From Fidelibacterota bacterium (GTDB lineage: Bacteria > Marinisomatota > SORT01), in NCBI GenBank assembly GCA_022563775.1, contig JADFMS010000025.1:1-20538 (forward strand): DNA of 20,538 nt, written 5' to 3'. The translations under genes were made by a program, and so were the position numbers. How positions within the stretch are numbered: position 1 is the stretch's first letter; each line of letters begins with the position of its first letter. A model generated the notes under the pieces. That model did no database searches. It was given only the letters and a program-made list of their open reading frames with translations, and was not told where the DNA came from. Below, in pieces: positions 8,316 through 16,987 of this stretch.

Positions 8316-9728
8316 TTACCTCGGTTCATGCTCCAATAGCGAAACCAATTCAGCATGAGGAGTATGAGGAAATAAATCAAATGCCTGTAACTTTTTCAAC
8401 TTGTAATTTCTTTCTGCAAATAATTTCACATCGCGCGCGAACGATGCCGGATTACATGATACGTAAACTACTTTTGAGGGCTTCAATTGAGATATTCTTT
8501 TCGGTATACTCGGATGTATCCCTCCCCTCGGTGGATCAAGGACTATTACGTCTGGAGTGCCATGAGCTTTTTTCACAAAATCGAGATCCCTGAATAATTC
8601 TCTCATGTCGCCCGAAATGAATTTACAATTTAAAATACCGTTAGACACCGCATTTCTTCCCGCGCTATCCACCGCTTCGGGCAGTAGTTCAAATCCCGTA
8701 ACGCTCTTTACATGAGGCGCAATAAGCAGCGATATCGATCCGACACCGCAAAATAGGTCAAAAACATCATCATCTTTAGAGAAGTCGGCATAATCCAATA
8801 CCTTCGCGTATAATAATTCTGCCGCTTTTGTATTTGTCTGAAGAAATTCCTGTGGTCCAACCTCGAGGTTTACATTTGCTATACGTTCGTGAAGTATTCC
8901 ATCACCGCGCAGTAAGTTCATCTTCGAGCCGTAAGCAATCGAAGCGACACCATCGTTTATCACGTTTACAACACAAGTGACTTCAGGGCAATCTTTGATG
9001 AGCTTCTCTACAGTCTTTTTTAGCCTATCGGGTTCGTCATGCTTAGTTACTATATTTACCAGAAGATCATCTTTGTTTGCCGATTGTCTGATAACCAAAT
9101 ATCTCAAATAGCCTTTATGGCTTCTAACATCATAAGCTTTAAGGTTTTCTGACTGAGTTGATTCCTTAACGCTTTTTAAGATCTTATTGGATAACTCGGA
9201 TTGGAGATGACAATTGTCAATATCGAGGACTTTTTCAAAATTACCCGGTACGTGCAATCCTAAAGCAAAATCTTTTGGCTTATGTTCATCCTCATCGGTA
9301 AGCCATCTCTTATTAGAAAATGAAAATTCCATTTTATTACGATAATGATATACGTCAGGCGCCGGTACAATCGGTTCCATCTCTACCTCTTTAACTCCGC
9401 CGAGATGCTCAATCGTCTCCTTTATCTGCCTTTCTTTTTGAGAAAGTTGCTCTTCGTATTTTAAGTTTTGCAGCGAACAACCCCCACAATATTTGAAATG
9501 CGAACATTCCGGTTTCACATAATATTTCGACCGTGTTAGAGTTTCTAACGGGATTGCCTCGGCAAAACCGGAGCGGCTTTTGATTACCTTTACGCGTAAT
9601 TTTTCTCCGGGTAAGGAATTTCGGACGAACAGCGCTTTACCGTTAATCTTCAATAACCCCTTTCCCCCGAAAGCGAGGGAATCTATCGTCACATCTAATA
9701 TATCATTCTTCTTCAAACCGCAATCCAT
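8316..9728 (-). CDS. rlmD: 23S rRNA (uracil-5-)-methyltransferase, RlmD/RumA family
   Basis: The enzyme makes 5-methyluridine in 23S rRNA using S-adenosylmethionine (U1939 in E. coli). It has 470 aa against 433 in E. coli. An N-terminal TRAM RNA-binding domain covers about 5-60. A 4Fe-4S site is formed by C75, C81, C84 (ECSHFKYCGGC) and probably C173. The SAM-binding motif is DLFCGVGSIS at 324-333. DPPRGG (398-403) and the catalytic nucleophile C425 in VSCNP follow, with the general-base glutamate E460 in HAELVSLL. QEFLQTNT at 293-300 is the usual motif before the methyltransferase fold. All key residues are present. Whether it acts on the RlmD site, the RlmC site or both (as RlmCD does in Gram-positives) cannot be told from sequence. 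The ATG at 9726-9728 has no Shine-Dalgarno; the leader is AT-rich. It lies between the RND operon and the channel operon and probably has its own promoter. Confidence 0.93.
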   Translation of the reverse strand: MDCGLKKNDILDVTIDSLAFGGKGLLKINGKALFVRNSLPGEKLRVKVIKSRSGFAEAIPLETLTRSKYYVKPECSHFKYCGGCSLQNLKYEEQLSQKERQIKETIEHLGGVKEVEMEPIVPAPDVYHYRNKMEFSFSNKRWLTDEDEHKPKDFALGLHVPGNFEKVLDIDNCHLQSELSNKILKSVKESTQSENLKAYDVRSHKGYLRYLVIRQSANKDDLLVNIVTKHDEPDRLKKTVEKLIKDCPEVTCVVNVINDGVASIAYGSKMNLLRGDGILHERIANVNLEVGPQEFLQTNTKAAELLYAKVLDYADFSKDDDVFDLFCGVGSISLLIAPHVKSVTGFELLPEAVDSAGRNAVSNGILNCKFISGDMRELFRDLDFVKKAHGTPDVIVLDPPRGGIHPSIPKRISQLKPSKVVYVSCNPASFARDVKLFAERNYKLKKLQAFDLFPHTPHAELVSLLEHEPR

Positions 9729-9745
9729 TTAAATTTGTAAATCTG

Positions 9746-9774
9746 AATATAGAATATAAAGATTCAGAAGTAAA
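9746..9774 (-). promoter_or_regulatory. Possible promoter of rlmD
   Basis: On the minus strand, TTTACT (9769-9774) and TATATT (9746-9751) are separated by 17 bp, placing a start about 10 nt before the ATG. An alternative pairing is TTGCTT (9777-9782) with a second TATATT (9753-9758) at 18 bp. The region is AT-rich, so chance matches are likely. A promoter here is still reasonable because a hairpin separates rlmD from the operon before it. Confidence 0.4.
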
Positions 9775-9789
9775 TGAAGCAATAATAGT

Positions 9790-9817
9790 GAAGCCCTCGA
9801 TTTTCGTCGAGGGCTTC
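9790..9817 (-). terminator. Perfect 11-bp hairpin after the RND operon
   Basis: GAAGCCCTCGA (9790-9800) and TCGAGGGCTTC (9807-9817) are exact inverted repeats around a 6-nt loop. The hairpin begins about 35 nt after the stop codon of the last efflux gene and about 60 nt before rlmD, the usual place for a terminator. The minus-strand 3' flank is ACTATTATTG, so the U-run is weak or absent. It could be an intrinsic terminator of modest strength or a 3'-end-stabilising hairpin. Confidence 0.65.
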
Positions 9818-9852
9818 GTCAATACCGCTAAAATATAATGCTTTATGAAGTT

Positions 9853-12800
9853 TTATTCAGGCTTGGCTCTTCCAAACGCCAACACCTGAACTTTACTCCA
9901 GGTATTTCTCAGATCATCAAAGAATGTATAGAAAAGCGGTACTGCCACAAGCGTTAGAGCTGTAGAGGATAAGAGTCCACCTATCATTACCCTTCCAAGA
10001 GGAGCGTATGGCATTCCAATCAGATTCGCATTTCCAACCGCCATCGGAATCAATCCGAATATCGTGGTAAATGCAGTCATGAGGATAGGACGGAAGCGAT
10101 GATGTCCTGCTTCGATAATTGCCTCGCTTCTTGATAATCCATCGTTTCGCAACCTGTTTATCATATCAATCAGTACGATCGCATTATTCACCACAATACC
10201 TATCAGGATTATCAATCCTATCCCCGCCATAATATCGAACGGTGTTCCGGTGATGTAAAGCAGCCAATATGCTCCGAAGAACGAGAGTGGTATTGATATA
10301 AGAACCGACAACGGCAGTATGAACGACTCAAAAAGCACTCCCATGAGCAGAAACACGAACGTTATTGCAAGAATAATCGCAAACATCCGTGAGCTGTTCG
10401 TCTCCTGCATTCTCATAAAACGATCACCCATTGACCATGAATAACCACGAGGCATTTCAAAACCGGCTAATGCTTTAGTGATCTTCCCATAGACTTTCTC
10501 TATATCATCCTCCGTAGTAAATGCACTGATCTCAAGCGTCGTTTTACCATCTCTTCTTTGAATTTCGCCCAAACCCTTACTGATGCGGAAATCCACAAGC
10601 GAGGCTAATGGAATTTCCTTACCGGAGCCGGTTAGAAAAGTCATGCTCTTCAGCTGTTCAAAATTTTGCATGTCCTCTTCTTTATACTGTACTCTTATAT
10701 CAATCTCCCTTTCGGCAGACTGGAATTCCGGGAGTTCTATACCACGCAGAGCGTACGAGATTTGCCCTGTGATAACGCGCGGGTTGATTCCGTATCTTGC
10801 GGCTTGATCTCGTTTAATAAAAAGCTGAATTTCCGATGCGCCCTTGTCACGGTCCGTATCAACGCTAATTATCTCGGGGATCCTGCTAATTCTTCTTTCA
10901 GCCTCTTCCGAAAGCTTTACTAATGTCTGAGTATCATCTCCTTGAAGTACGATAGATACTGTACCGCTGCCGCCCGTATCATCCCTCCAGGAGGTTCGGA
11001 TTTTTACACCGGGATATTGGGGAATATTTGCCTTCAAATCTTCGAGAACTTCATTCCTCGTCATCACGCTGTCATTTATCAAACCGATTGAACTGCCGAT
11101 ATTTTTCCAAACGACCTGCCACCATTGTGTTTCCTTTGGGGAATTCAAAAATACCCGAACCCTTCCCCAATTGCTGTTAAACCTTGAATTTACCGTCTTT
11201 ACATTGTAAACCGCTTCCATTTTATTTACGTATCTCTCAATCGTATCTACAAGAGCCTCTGCATCTTCCATCGTATAATGCTCCGGCATATCCAATATCA
11301 ACCTTACATCATTTATATTTCCGCCACCCTGGTCCCCTTGCTTTACTCCAGTCATTGGTATTTGCATGCTGATCATTAAAACTAATATTATTATCGTAGT
11401 TTCTAACCGATGAAGCAGTGTCCACTTTAACAGACTGTCGTACGTATTTGTACCCCACTCAATAATACCTGATCTTTTGGTCTGTCTTTTGGATACCAAT
11501 CGGGTAGTCGCAAGAGGTATAATGACCAAAGCGACAAAAAGAGAAGATATTAGAGCCACAATTACAGGGAGTCCGATCCGTAACATATAAAAGGCGAATC
11601 CTAAGTCATCGTTCATCAGAATTAGCGGAAGGAATACTACGACAGTGGTGAGTGTTGCCATGGTGATGGCAAGGGAGACTTCGCTGGCTCCTTTGACCGA
11701 TGAATCCTCACGGCTCAATCCCTTGTTTCTCAAGCGGTATATATTCTCCACGATAACGATAGAATTGTCCACTACCAGACCGACACTAAGCATCAGCCCC
11801 ATCATGGTCATGGCGTTCATCGTCCACCCTATAAAATACAAGACCGTAACCGTCATCAGCAGTGAAAGAGGAATGGCGAGATTAATGATGAACGCCATTT
11901 TGAATCTTCTAAGGAAGAAGAATAAAATGAAAAATGCAAATAAGCCTCCCCACAATCCGGCATTTACAAGATTATCAATGGACTTTGTAATGAAAGCGCC
12001 TTGATTGAAGAATACATTGAAACTCATTCCCGCCAACTTTTCATTCTCCGACAGTTCGTTAAGTTTCTTAAGTATCCTGTCTGACAGCTCAACAGTGTTC
12101 GCCATCGATTCTTTGTAGATACCTATGCTGATAGCTTTATCACCGTTTACGCGTTGGACCCACCTCCGTTGCCGCGGTTCATCATAAACTATCTCCGCTA
12201 TATCCTTTAAAAACAGATTTTCACCGCTTATCCGTATATTTCTAACATCCTCAATGTTCCTATATTTAGCGTCGGACCTGACGTATATCTTCCTATTACC
12301 ATCATATACATATCCGCTTGAAAGTGAAAAATTATCCCGACGAAGATTCTGAATTAGCTGATAAACGTTAATTTTATGCGCTTTTACCTTATCCTGATTG
12401 ACGAGAATTTGAATTATCTTCTCCGATGCGCCCCACATCTCGACATTAGCTACGCCATCTATCTGCTCCAATGCTCTTATGACATACTGATCCACCGTAA
12501 AATACGGATCATCCATTTCCTCAGGGATCGTGAGTCCAAACCATACTATAGGATCATCATCATTTCTGAACTTCCGAATATAAACGTCCTCGATGTCGTC
12601 AGGAAGCTCGGTCGCCAATAACCTGTCCATCCGCTCTCGAACAAGCATGTAAGCAACATCCATATCAGTATCATTGGCAAATTCGAGCCATACCCAACAG
12701 CCGTTTGAATGACTGTATGAATTTATCTGCTTTACTCCGCTTACAGTCTGCAGCATCTCTTCAGTCGGTCGGGCTATCTGGTCTTCAACTTCCTTTGGAT

Positions 12801-12981
12801 TGGCTTCTCTATACGGTATCCAAACGCCCAAATACGGCGGGACAAACCCCTTCGGAAAAAGCTCCGTCGCAATTTGAGTATACGCGATATAACCTACCAC
12901 GAGAATTGCGAAAAGAGTCATGACAACTGTTACCGGTCTATGAACTGAAAATCTGGGAAGTAAAGATTCTTTCATATTCAT
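9853..12981 (-). CDS. RND efflux permease, HAE1/AcrB family (standard length)
   Basis: This is a proton-driven inner-membrane efflux permease of 1042 aa, the normal size for AcrB-type proteins. It has a TM1 at about 18-36, a first periplasmic porter region (about 38-330), and a TM2-TM6 block (about 338-492). A short cytoplasmic linker is followed by TM7 (about 526-546), a second porter region, and TM8-TM12 (about 866-1010). TM4 holds VGLVVDNSIVIVEN with one aspartate at the proton-relay position (D405) where AcrB has two. TM10 reads GIVVNNAIVLID (928-939), without the AcrB lysine, as in many HAE1 proteins outside the AcrB/MexB branch. The substrate cannot be read from sequence. The start at ATG 12979-12981 is supported by AAAGGA at 12988-12993, six bases upstream. 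It follows the 1313-aa permease by 31 nt, is the last gene of the operon, and shares its single adaptor. A hairpin at 9790-9817 follows. Confidence 0.93.
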   Translation of the reverse strand: MNMKESLLPRFSVHRPVTVVMTLFAILVVGYIAYTQIATELFPKGFVPPYLGVWIPYREANPKEVEDQIARPTEEMLQTVSGVKQINSYSHSNGCWVWLEFANDTDMDVAYMLVRERMDRLLATELPDDIEDVYIRKFRNDDDPIVWFGLTIPEEMDDPYFTVDQYVIRALEQIDGVANVEMWGASEKIIQILVNQDKVKAHKINVYQLIQNLRRDNFSLSSGYVYDGNRKIYVRSDAKYRNIEDVRNIRISGENLFLKDIAEIVYDEPRQRRWVQRVNGDKAISIGIYKESMANTVELSDRILKKLNELSENEKLAGMSFNVFFNQGAFITKSIDNLVNAGLWGGLFAFFILFFFLRRFKMAFIINLAIPLSLLMTVTVLYFIGWTMNAMTMMGLMLSVGLVVDNSIVIVENIYRLRNKGLSREDSSVKGASEVSLAITMATLTTVVVFLPLILMNDDLGFAFYMLRIGLPVIVALISSLFVALVIIPLATTRLVSKRQTKRSGIIEWGTNTYDSLLKWTLLHRLETTIIILVLMISMQIPMTGVKQGDQGGGNINDVRLILDMPEHYTMEDAEALVDTIERYVNKMEAVYNVKTVNSRFNSNWGRVRVFLNSPKETQWWQVVWKNIGSSIGLINDSVMTRNEVLEDLKANIPQYPGVKIRTSWRDDTGGSGTVSIVLQGDDTQTLVKLSEEAERRISRIPEIISVDTDRDKGASEIQLFIKRDQAARYGINPRVITGQISYALRGIELPEFQSAEREIDIRVQYKEEDMQNFEQLKSMTFLTGSGKEIPLASLVDFRISKGLGEIQRRDGKTTLEISAFTTEDDIEKVYGKITKALAGFEMPRGYSWSMGDRFMRMQETNSSRMFAIILAITFVFLLMGVLFESFILPLSVLISIPLSFFGAYWLLYITGTPFDIMAGIGLIILIGIVVNNAIVLIDMINRLRNDGLSRSEAIIEAGHHRFRPILMTAFTTIFGLIPMAVGNANLIGMPYAPLGRVMIGGLLSSTALTLVAVPLFYTFFDDLRNTWSKVQVLAFGRAKPE

Positions 12982-13012
12982 AATCTGTCCTTTGAATCGA
13001 GTTTCATAATTT

Positions 13013-16000
13013 CTAATCTTTTCTGTCCACTAACGCATAGACGGTGGGGATTACAAGCAGTGTTAAAACTGTTGAACTTATTAAACCGGCGACCACGGTA
13101 ATAGCCATAGGAGTTCTAATCTCAGCGCCTTCACCCAATCCAAGCGCCATCGGCAATAATCCAAGAACGGTTGTCGCCGTTGTCATTAGAATCGGACGCA
13201 GTCTTACGCTCCCTGCCGTGACTATCGCATCTATCTTATTCATTCCTTTCGCTCTTAAGTGATTGATATAATCGACGAGAACTATAGCGTTATTCACTAC
13301 AATTCCCGCTAACATTATCAGCCCGAGAAATACAACCACACTGAGCGGCACTGAAAGAATCCAAAGAATAAACACTACTCCTATCAACGCTAACGGTATT
13401 GTGAACATGATCACAAATGGGTGTATCAAAGATTCAAATTGTGATGCCATTACCACATACACCAAAAACAAGGCGAGAATCAAAGCAAATATCAGGCTAT
13501 CCATTGAAGTCTCCATCTCCTTGTTCTGACCGCTTAAAGCGTAACTGAATCCACGAGGCCAGCTCAGTTCGTCCAACACATCTGAGATGCTTAACATTGC
13601 TGTACCAAGATCGATTCCTGTCGTATTTGCGGTTATCAGCGCTACTCGCTGTTGGTCCACCCGGCGTATCTCGCTCGGTCCTTCTCCTATTTTGATATTG
13701 GCGACCGAGGCAAGACGGATAGGAATGGGGTTTCCCGGATTTATAACCAAACGTTTTAAATCATCAATACTTTCCTTGTCTGACTCATTGATTCGAACCA
13801 GGATATCTATTTGCCTGTCCTCTTCTTTAAAACGAGAGGCTACTTCGCCTTTCACCTTATTTCTAACTACACTTGCAACGTCGAAAATATTCAACCCGTA
13901 TTTAGCCAGTAATTTCCTGTCATAAATAATCTGCACCTCCGGATTGCCTGTTTGTATATTTGATTTTACGTCGGTTAATCCTGTTATCTCGCTAAGTTTG
14001 CCCTCCACGATGGAAGCCATTCGTTTTAGGACTGTTAAGTCATACCCCTGCACCTGCACTTCCACAGGTGTTTTAAAGCTAAATAAAGCGGGGCGGGATA
14101 TTTTCGTCACAATACCGGGTATCTTAGATAGATCCCGTCTAATATTTCGAATGAGAGCTGTCTCATTTTCCGCTCCGATATATTTGGACCCCATTCTCAC
14201 TGTAACCTTCCCCGTATGCTCTCCTTCATCACTCTTCAAATTAGCTGATTTTTCTGCTCCGACAACCGTTGCCAATTCGGAGATCATCTCATAGCCGCTT
14301 ATCTTACTTTCTACCGCTTTAAGTACCTTATCCGTTTCTTCAAGACGTGTTCCCACAGGCAGATAGATATCAACATTGAATTCGCCTTGATGAACCTCAG
14401 GGATCAATTCGTTACCGAGTGTCGGCATAAGAATGAACCAGGCAAATAAAAATAGTCCCACTGACGTTCCTATGACCGTACCGCTGTTATTGAGCGACCA
14501 CCTTATGGCTTTCGGATATGCTGCATTTATCCTATCAAATCCTATTTCAAACAGATTCACAAGCGGCATCACCGCTGGCATAAGAATTATTCCGATCAGT
14601 GACCAGATGAATATCGCAATCAGTGTGACGAAATTCATGAACGCAACGCCCAACCGTCCTATTAGCGATCCGATGATGCTAATTAGAAATCTCACAATTT
14701 GGTAAACGATCACCAATGGCGTTAATAGACCTCTTAATATCCTCCCGGTCCATAATTTCCATGTTTTTACCGTATAATCTGAAGTCTTTTTGTACTTTCC
14801 AAAATATATGTTTACGGATGACATCAATTCTGCGGGAGCAGTGAACTGAAGTAATTCTTCCCAAATTTTTCTGCTATACACGAGACCGAAGAAACTATCT
14901 TTTGCCGCCCAATCAAGGAACCAACTGTTGAAACTTTTGAGTCCGTTCACAAAAATTGACATCAGCGCTATCAAAGGAGAAATCAGTGACATCACTATGA
15001 TCATCAGTATTTTCAGAGTTAAGACCAGCATAGTTGAAGCCATCATCAATGTCTTGAATAGAAATTCGCCTGCCAATTTCAATATGTAATAGATGTAAAT
15101 GTAAGCTTTTTCTACTTTTGAGACAGAGTCGTTATCAGACAGTTCTCTCAAATTTTCTAAAGCTTTCAGCTGCATAAAATCCATTCTTTTGATCCTATCG
15201 AACGATAAACCTGATTTAGACGAATCCAATCTTCTCGAAGCAAGCATAGGAATCAAAAACAGCGCTACAGCTACAGAAGCCAATAGCGAAAACACTACCG
15301 TAAGGGAGAGATCGCCAAAGATTTGTCCGGCTATTCCTTCTACAAACACTATAGGGAAGAAAACTGCTATTGTAGTCAGAGTTGATGCAAAAACAGCGGT
15401 ACCGACCTCTTTAACCCCCCTTACGGCGGATTCCGTAAGACCGTCTCCCTCCTCCCTGCAGCGGAATATGCTTTCAAGCACAACAATGGAATTATCCACA
15501 AGCATTCCAACGCCGAGAGCGAGTCCTCCCAATGACATTATGTTAAGCGAGACACTGAACATATGCATTGGAGCGAAAGTGGCTACTATAGATAGTGGAA
15601 TTGCTACAGCAATGATCAGAGTCGAAGATATCTTGCGTAAAAACACGAATAAGACTACTATCGCAAGGAACGCTCCTAATATAGCGGTATTTATAACTTC
15701 ATCTATAGCGCTCTTTATGAAGATAGATTGGTCGCTTAGAGTGCTCATCTTTACGCCTTTCGGCATTTCATAAGATATAAAATCAGTCATGACGGCTTTC
15801 ATCATCGCCGCATCGTCGCCGCTTCCTCCTCGTCTTCCTCTCCGTCGCCCTCTTTTTTTATCAGATTTTTTCTCTTCTTTCTTTGTTTTTTTCTCGTCTG
15901 CCGAAGCGAGTAACTTTCCATCTTTTCTATCTTTTCTCTTCTTCGCCTCTTCTTTTTTCTTCTTTTTTTCTTTCTCTATTATTTCGCGAACAAATTTTTG

Positions 16001-16954
16001 TTGGTCGAGAGTTCCGTACAACTTGTCCCTTACTCTACCCGCCACAGTGACTATATTTGCGTCCGCTTCCTTATATATTTCAAGTTCTACGCTCTCTTCG
16101 CCACCGATACGCGTAATTACTTCCCTGTCCTTATGAGTTTCATAAACGACTCCAATGTCTTTGATTCGAACATCAACATCGCCCAATCTTGAAACAACGA
16201 GTTCGGATATTTCATCTATGTTCTTAAATTCATTAAGAGTTCTTACGAGATATTCTGTCTGACCCTCTTTGAGGTTTCCCCCTGCAAGATTTATATTTTC
16301 CTGACCAATCAGGTTATTGATGGTCCTGATGTCGATTCCCCGAAGCGTGATTTGAGATTCGTCAATCTCCACCCGGATTTCCCTTTCCAGTCCGCCTATC
16401 ACCTTTACGGCGGCAACTCCCGGAATGGTCTCGAGCTCCCGTTTTATTTCATCTTCGGCAAATAGCCTAAGCGCGAATAGGTTATCACCTCCCGCAAGTC
16501 CGACTCTCATTATCGGATCGAGTGAAGGATCATACCGTAATATAAGCGGTCGGTCAACGCCATCGGGGAACCTGACCTGGTCAAGTTTTTCCCTGATATC
16601 CTGAGTAGCGACATTCATATCCGTATCCCATCCATACTCTAAAACAACATCGGACACCCCTGATTTTGAGATGCTCGTAAGATTCACGAGATTGCTCACA
16701 ACTCCGAGAGCCTGTTCTGCCGGCCGGGAGATCGTAGTTTCTACCTCCTCCGGCGCTGCTCCCGCGTATTCTGTTCTAACTGTGAGTGTCGGATAGGTTA
16801 TGTCCGGCATTAAATTCAAGGAAAGTTGCTGGTATGAAACGAAACCGAAAACTATCACTGCCAACGAGATCATTGTGATAGCAACCGGACGGGTTGTGGC
16901 AATTTTAAAAACAGTGTTTAAATTATCACCTGAATTCCGTGCTTCACTCAACAA
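13013..16954 (-). CDS. RND efflux permease, HAE1/AcrB family, enlarged (1313 aa)
   Basis: This RND permease is about 260 residues longer than AcrB (1049). The normal core is clear: TM1 (about 22-40), a first porter region, and TM4 with GVGMLVDNSIVVLES (aspartate D487). TM5-TM6 (about 520-573), TM7 (about 826-844) and a second porter region follow, then TM8 onward from about 1153, including AGIVVNNAIVLVDY in TM10 and RLRPILMTTATTVLG. Two additions stand out. Residues about 324-384 are a Lys/Arg/Glu-rich low-complexity insert within the first porter region, just before MPKGVKMSTL. Residues about 580-812, between TM6 and TM7, replace a linker of about 40 residues in AcrB and add about four hydrophobic segments (618-640, 642-670, 740-766, 768-800). 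An even number would keep the second half correctly oriented. The frame is unbroken through both inserts. The start is one of two adjacent TTG codons. The gene follows the adaptor by 33 nt; substrate unknown. Confidence 0.92.
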   Translation of the reverse strand: MLSEARNSGDNLNTVFKIATTRPVAITMISLAVIVFGFVSYQQLSLNLMPDITYPTLTVRTEYAGAAPEEVETTISRPAEQALGVVSNLVNLTSISKSGVSDVVLEYGWDTDMNVATQDIREKLDQVRFPDGVDRPLILRYDPSLDPIMRVGLAGGDNLFALRLFAEDEIKRELETIPGVAAVKVIGGLEREIRVEIDESQITLRGIDIRTINNLIGQENINLAGGNLKEGQTEYLVRTLNEFKNIDEISELVVSRLGDVDVRIKDIGVVYETHKDREVITRIGGEESVELEIYKEADANIVTVAGRVRDKLYGTLDQQKFVREIIEKEKKKKKEEAKKRKDRKDGKLLASADEKKTKKEEKKSDKKRGRRRGRRGGSGDDAAMMKAVMTDFISYEMPKGVKMSTLSDQSIFIKSAIDEVINTAILGAFLAIVVLFVFLRKISSTLIIAVAIPLSIVATFAPMHMFSVSLNIMSLGGLALGVGMLVDNSIVVLESIFRCREEGDGLTESAVRGVKEVGTAVFASTLTTIAVFFPIVFVEGIAGQIFGDLSLTVVFSLLASVAVALFLIPMLASRRLDSSKSGLSFDRIKRMDFMQLKALENLRELSDNDSVSKVEKAYIYIYYILKLAGEFLFKTLMMASTMLVLTLKILMIIVMSLISPLIALMSIFVNGLKSFNSWFLDWAAKDSFFGLVYSRKIWEELLQFTAPAELMSSVNIYFGKYKKTSDYTVKTWKLWTGRILRGLLTPLVIVYQIVRFLISIIGSLIGRLGVAFMNFVTLIAIFIWSLIGIILMPAVMPLVNLFEIGFDRINAAYPKAIRWSLNNSGTVIGTSVGLFLFAWFILMPTLGNELIPEVHQGEFNVDIYLPVGTRLEETDKVLKAVESKISGYEMISELATVVGAEKSANLKSDEGEHTGKVTVRMGSKYIGAENETALIRNIRRDLSKIPGIVTKISRPALFSFKTPVEVQVQGYDLTVLKRMASIVEGKLSEITGLTDVKSNIQTGNPEVQIIYDRKLLAKYGLNIFDVASVVRNKVKGEVASRFKEEDRQIDILVRINESDKESIDDLKRLVINPGNPIPIRLASVANIKIGEGPSEIRRVDQQRVALITANTTGIDLGTAMLSISDVLDELSWPRGFSYALSGQNKEMETSMDSLIFALILALFLVYVVMASQFESLIHPFVIMFTIPLALIGVVFILWILSVPLSVVVFLGLIMLAGIVVNNAIVLVDYINHLRAKGMNKIDAIVTAGSVRLRPILMTTATTVLGLLPMALGLGEGAEIRTPMAITVVAGLISSTVLTLLVIPTVYALVDRKD
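15803..15985 (-). other. Purine-rich low-complexity tract encoding a polybasic insert
   Basis: For about 180 bp the plus strand is almost entirely pyrimidine (runs of T, TTC and CTT). The coding strand is therefore rich in AAG, AAA and GAA codons, and then in Arg codons. It encodes residues about 324-384 of the enlarged RND permease, with long Lys/Glu runs followed by an Arg/Gly block (KKRGRRRGRRGGSGDD). The tract could be prone to strand slippage, but the reading frame stays intact across it. Confidence 0.75.
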
Positions 16955-16956
16955 AA

Positions 16957-16962
16957 CACCTC
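16957..16962 (-). promoter_or_regulatory. Ribosome-binding site deciding the large RND start
   Basis: GAGGTG on the minus strand stands 2 nt before the first TTG (16952-16954) and 5 nt before the second TTG (16949-16951). The second spacing is better for initiation, so the true protein may begin one residue later than the annotated start. No ATG is available in frame nearby; the ATG overlapping this site is in another frame and soon meets a stop. Confidence 0.6.
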
Positions 16963-16987
16963 ATTAATGGCAATGCGAAATTTGATA

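Noticed and set aside
15189..15773. A 194-codon open frame on the plus strand opposite the large RND gene.
   Set aside because: It is the antisense of a strongly conserved RND region (TM2-TM6). The product has no recognisable features, and coding constraint clearly belongs to the minus strand.
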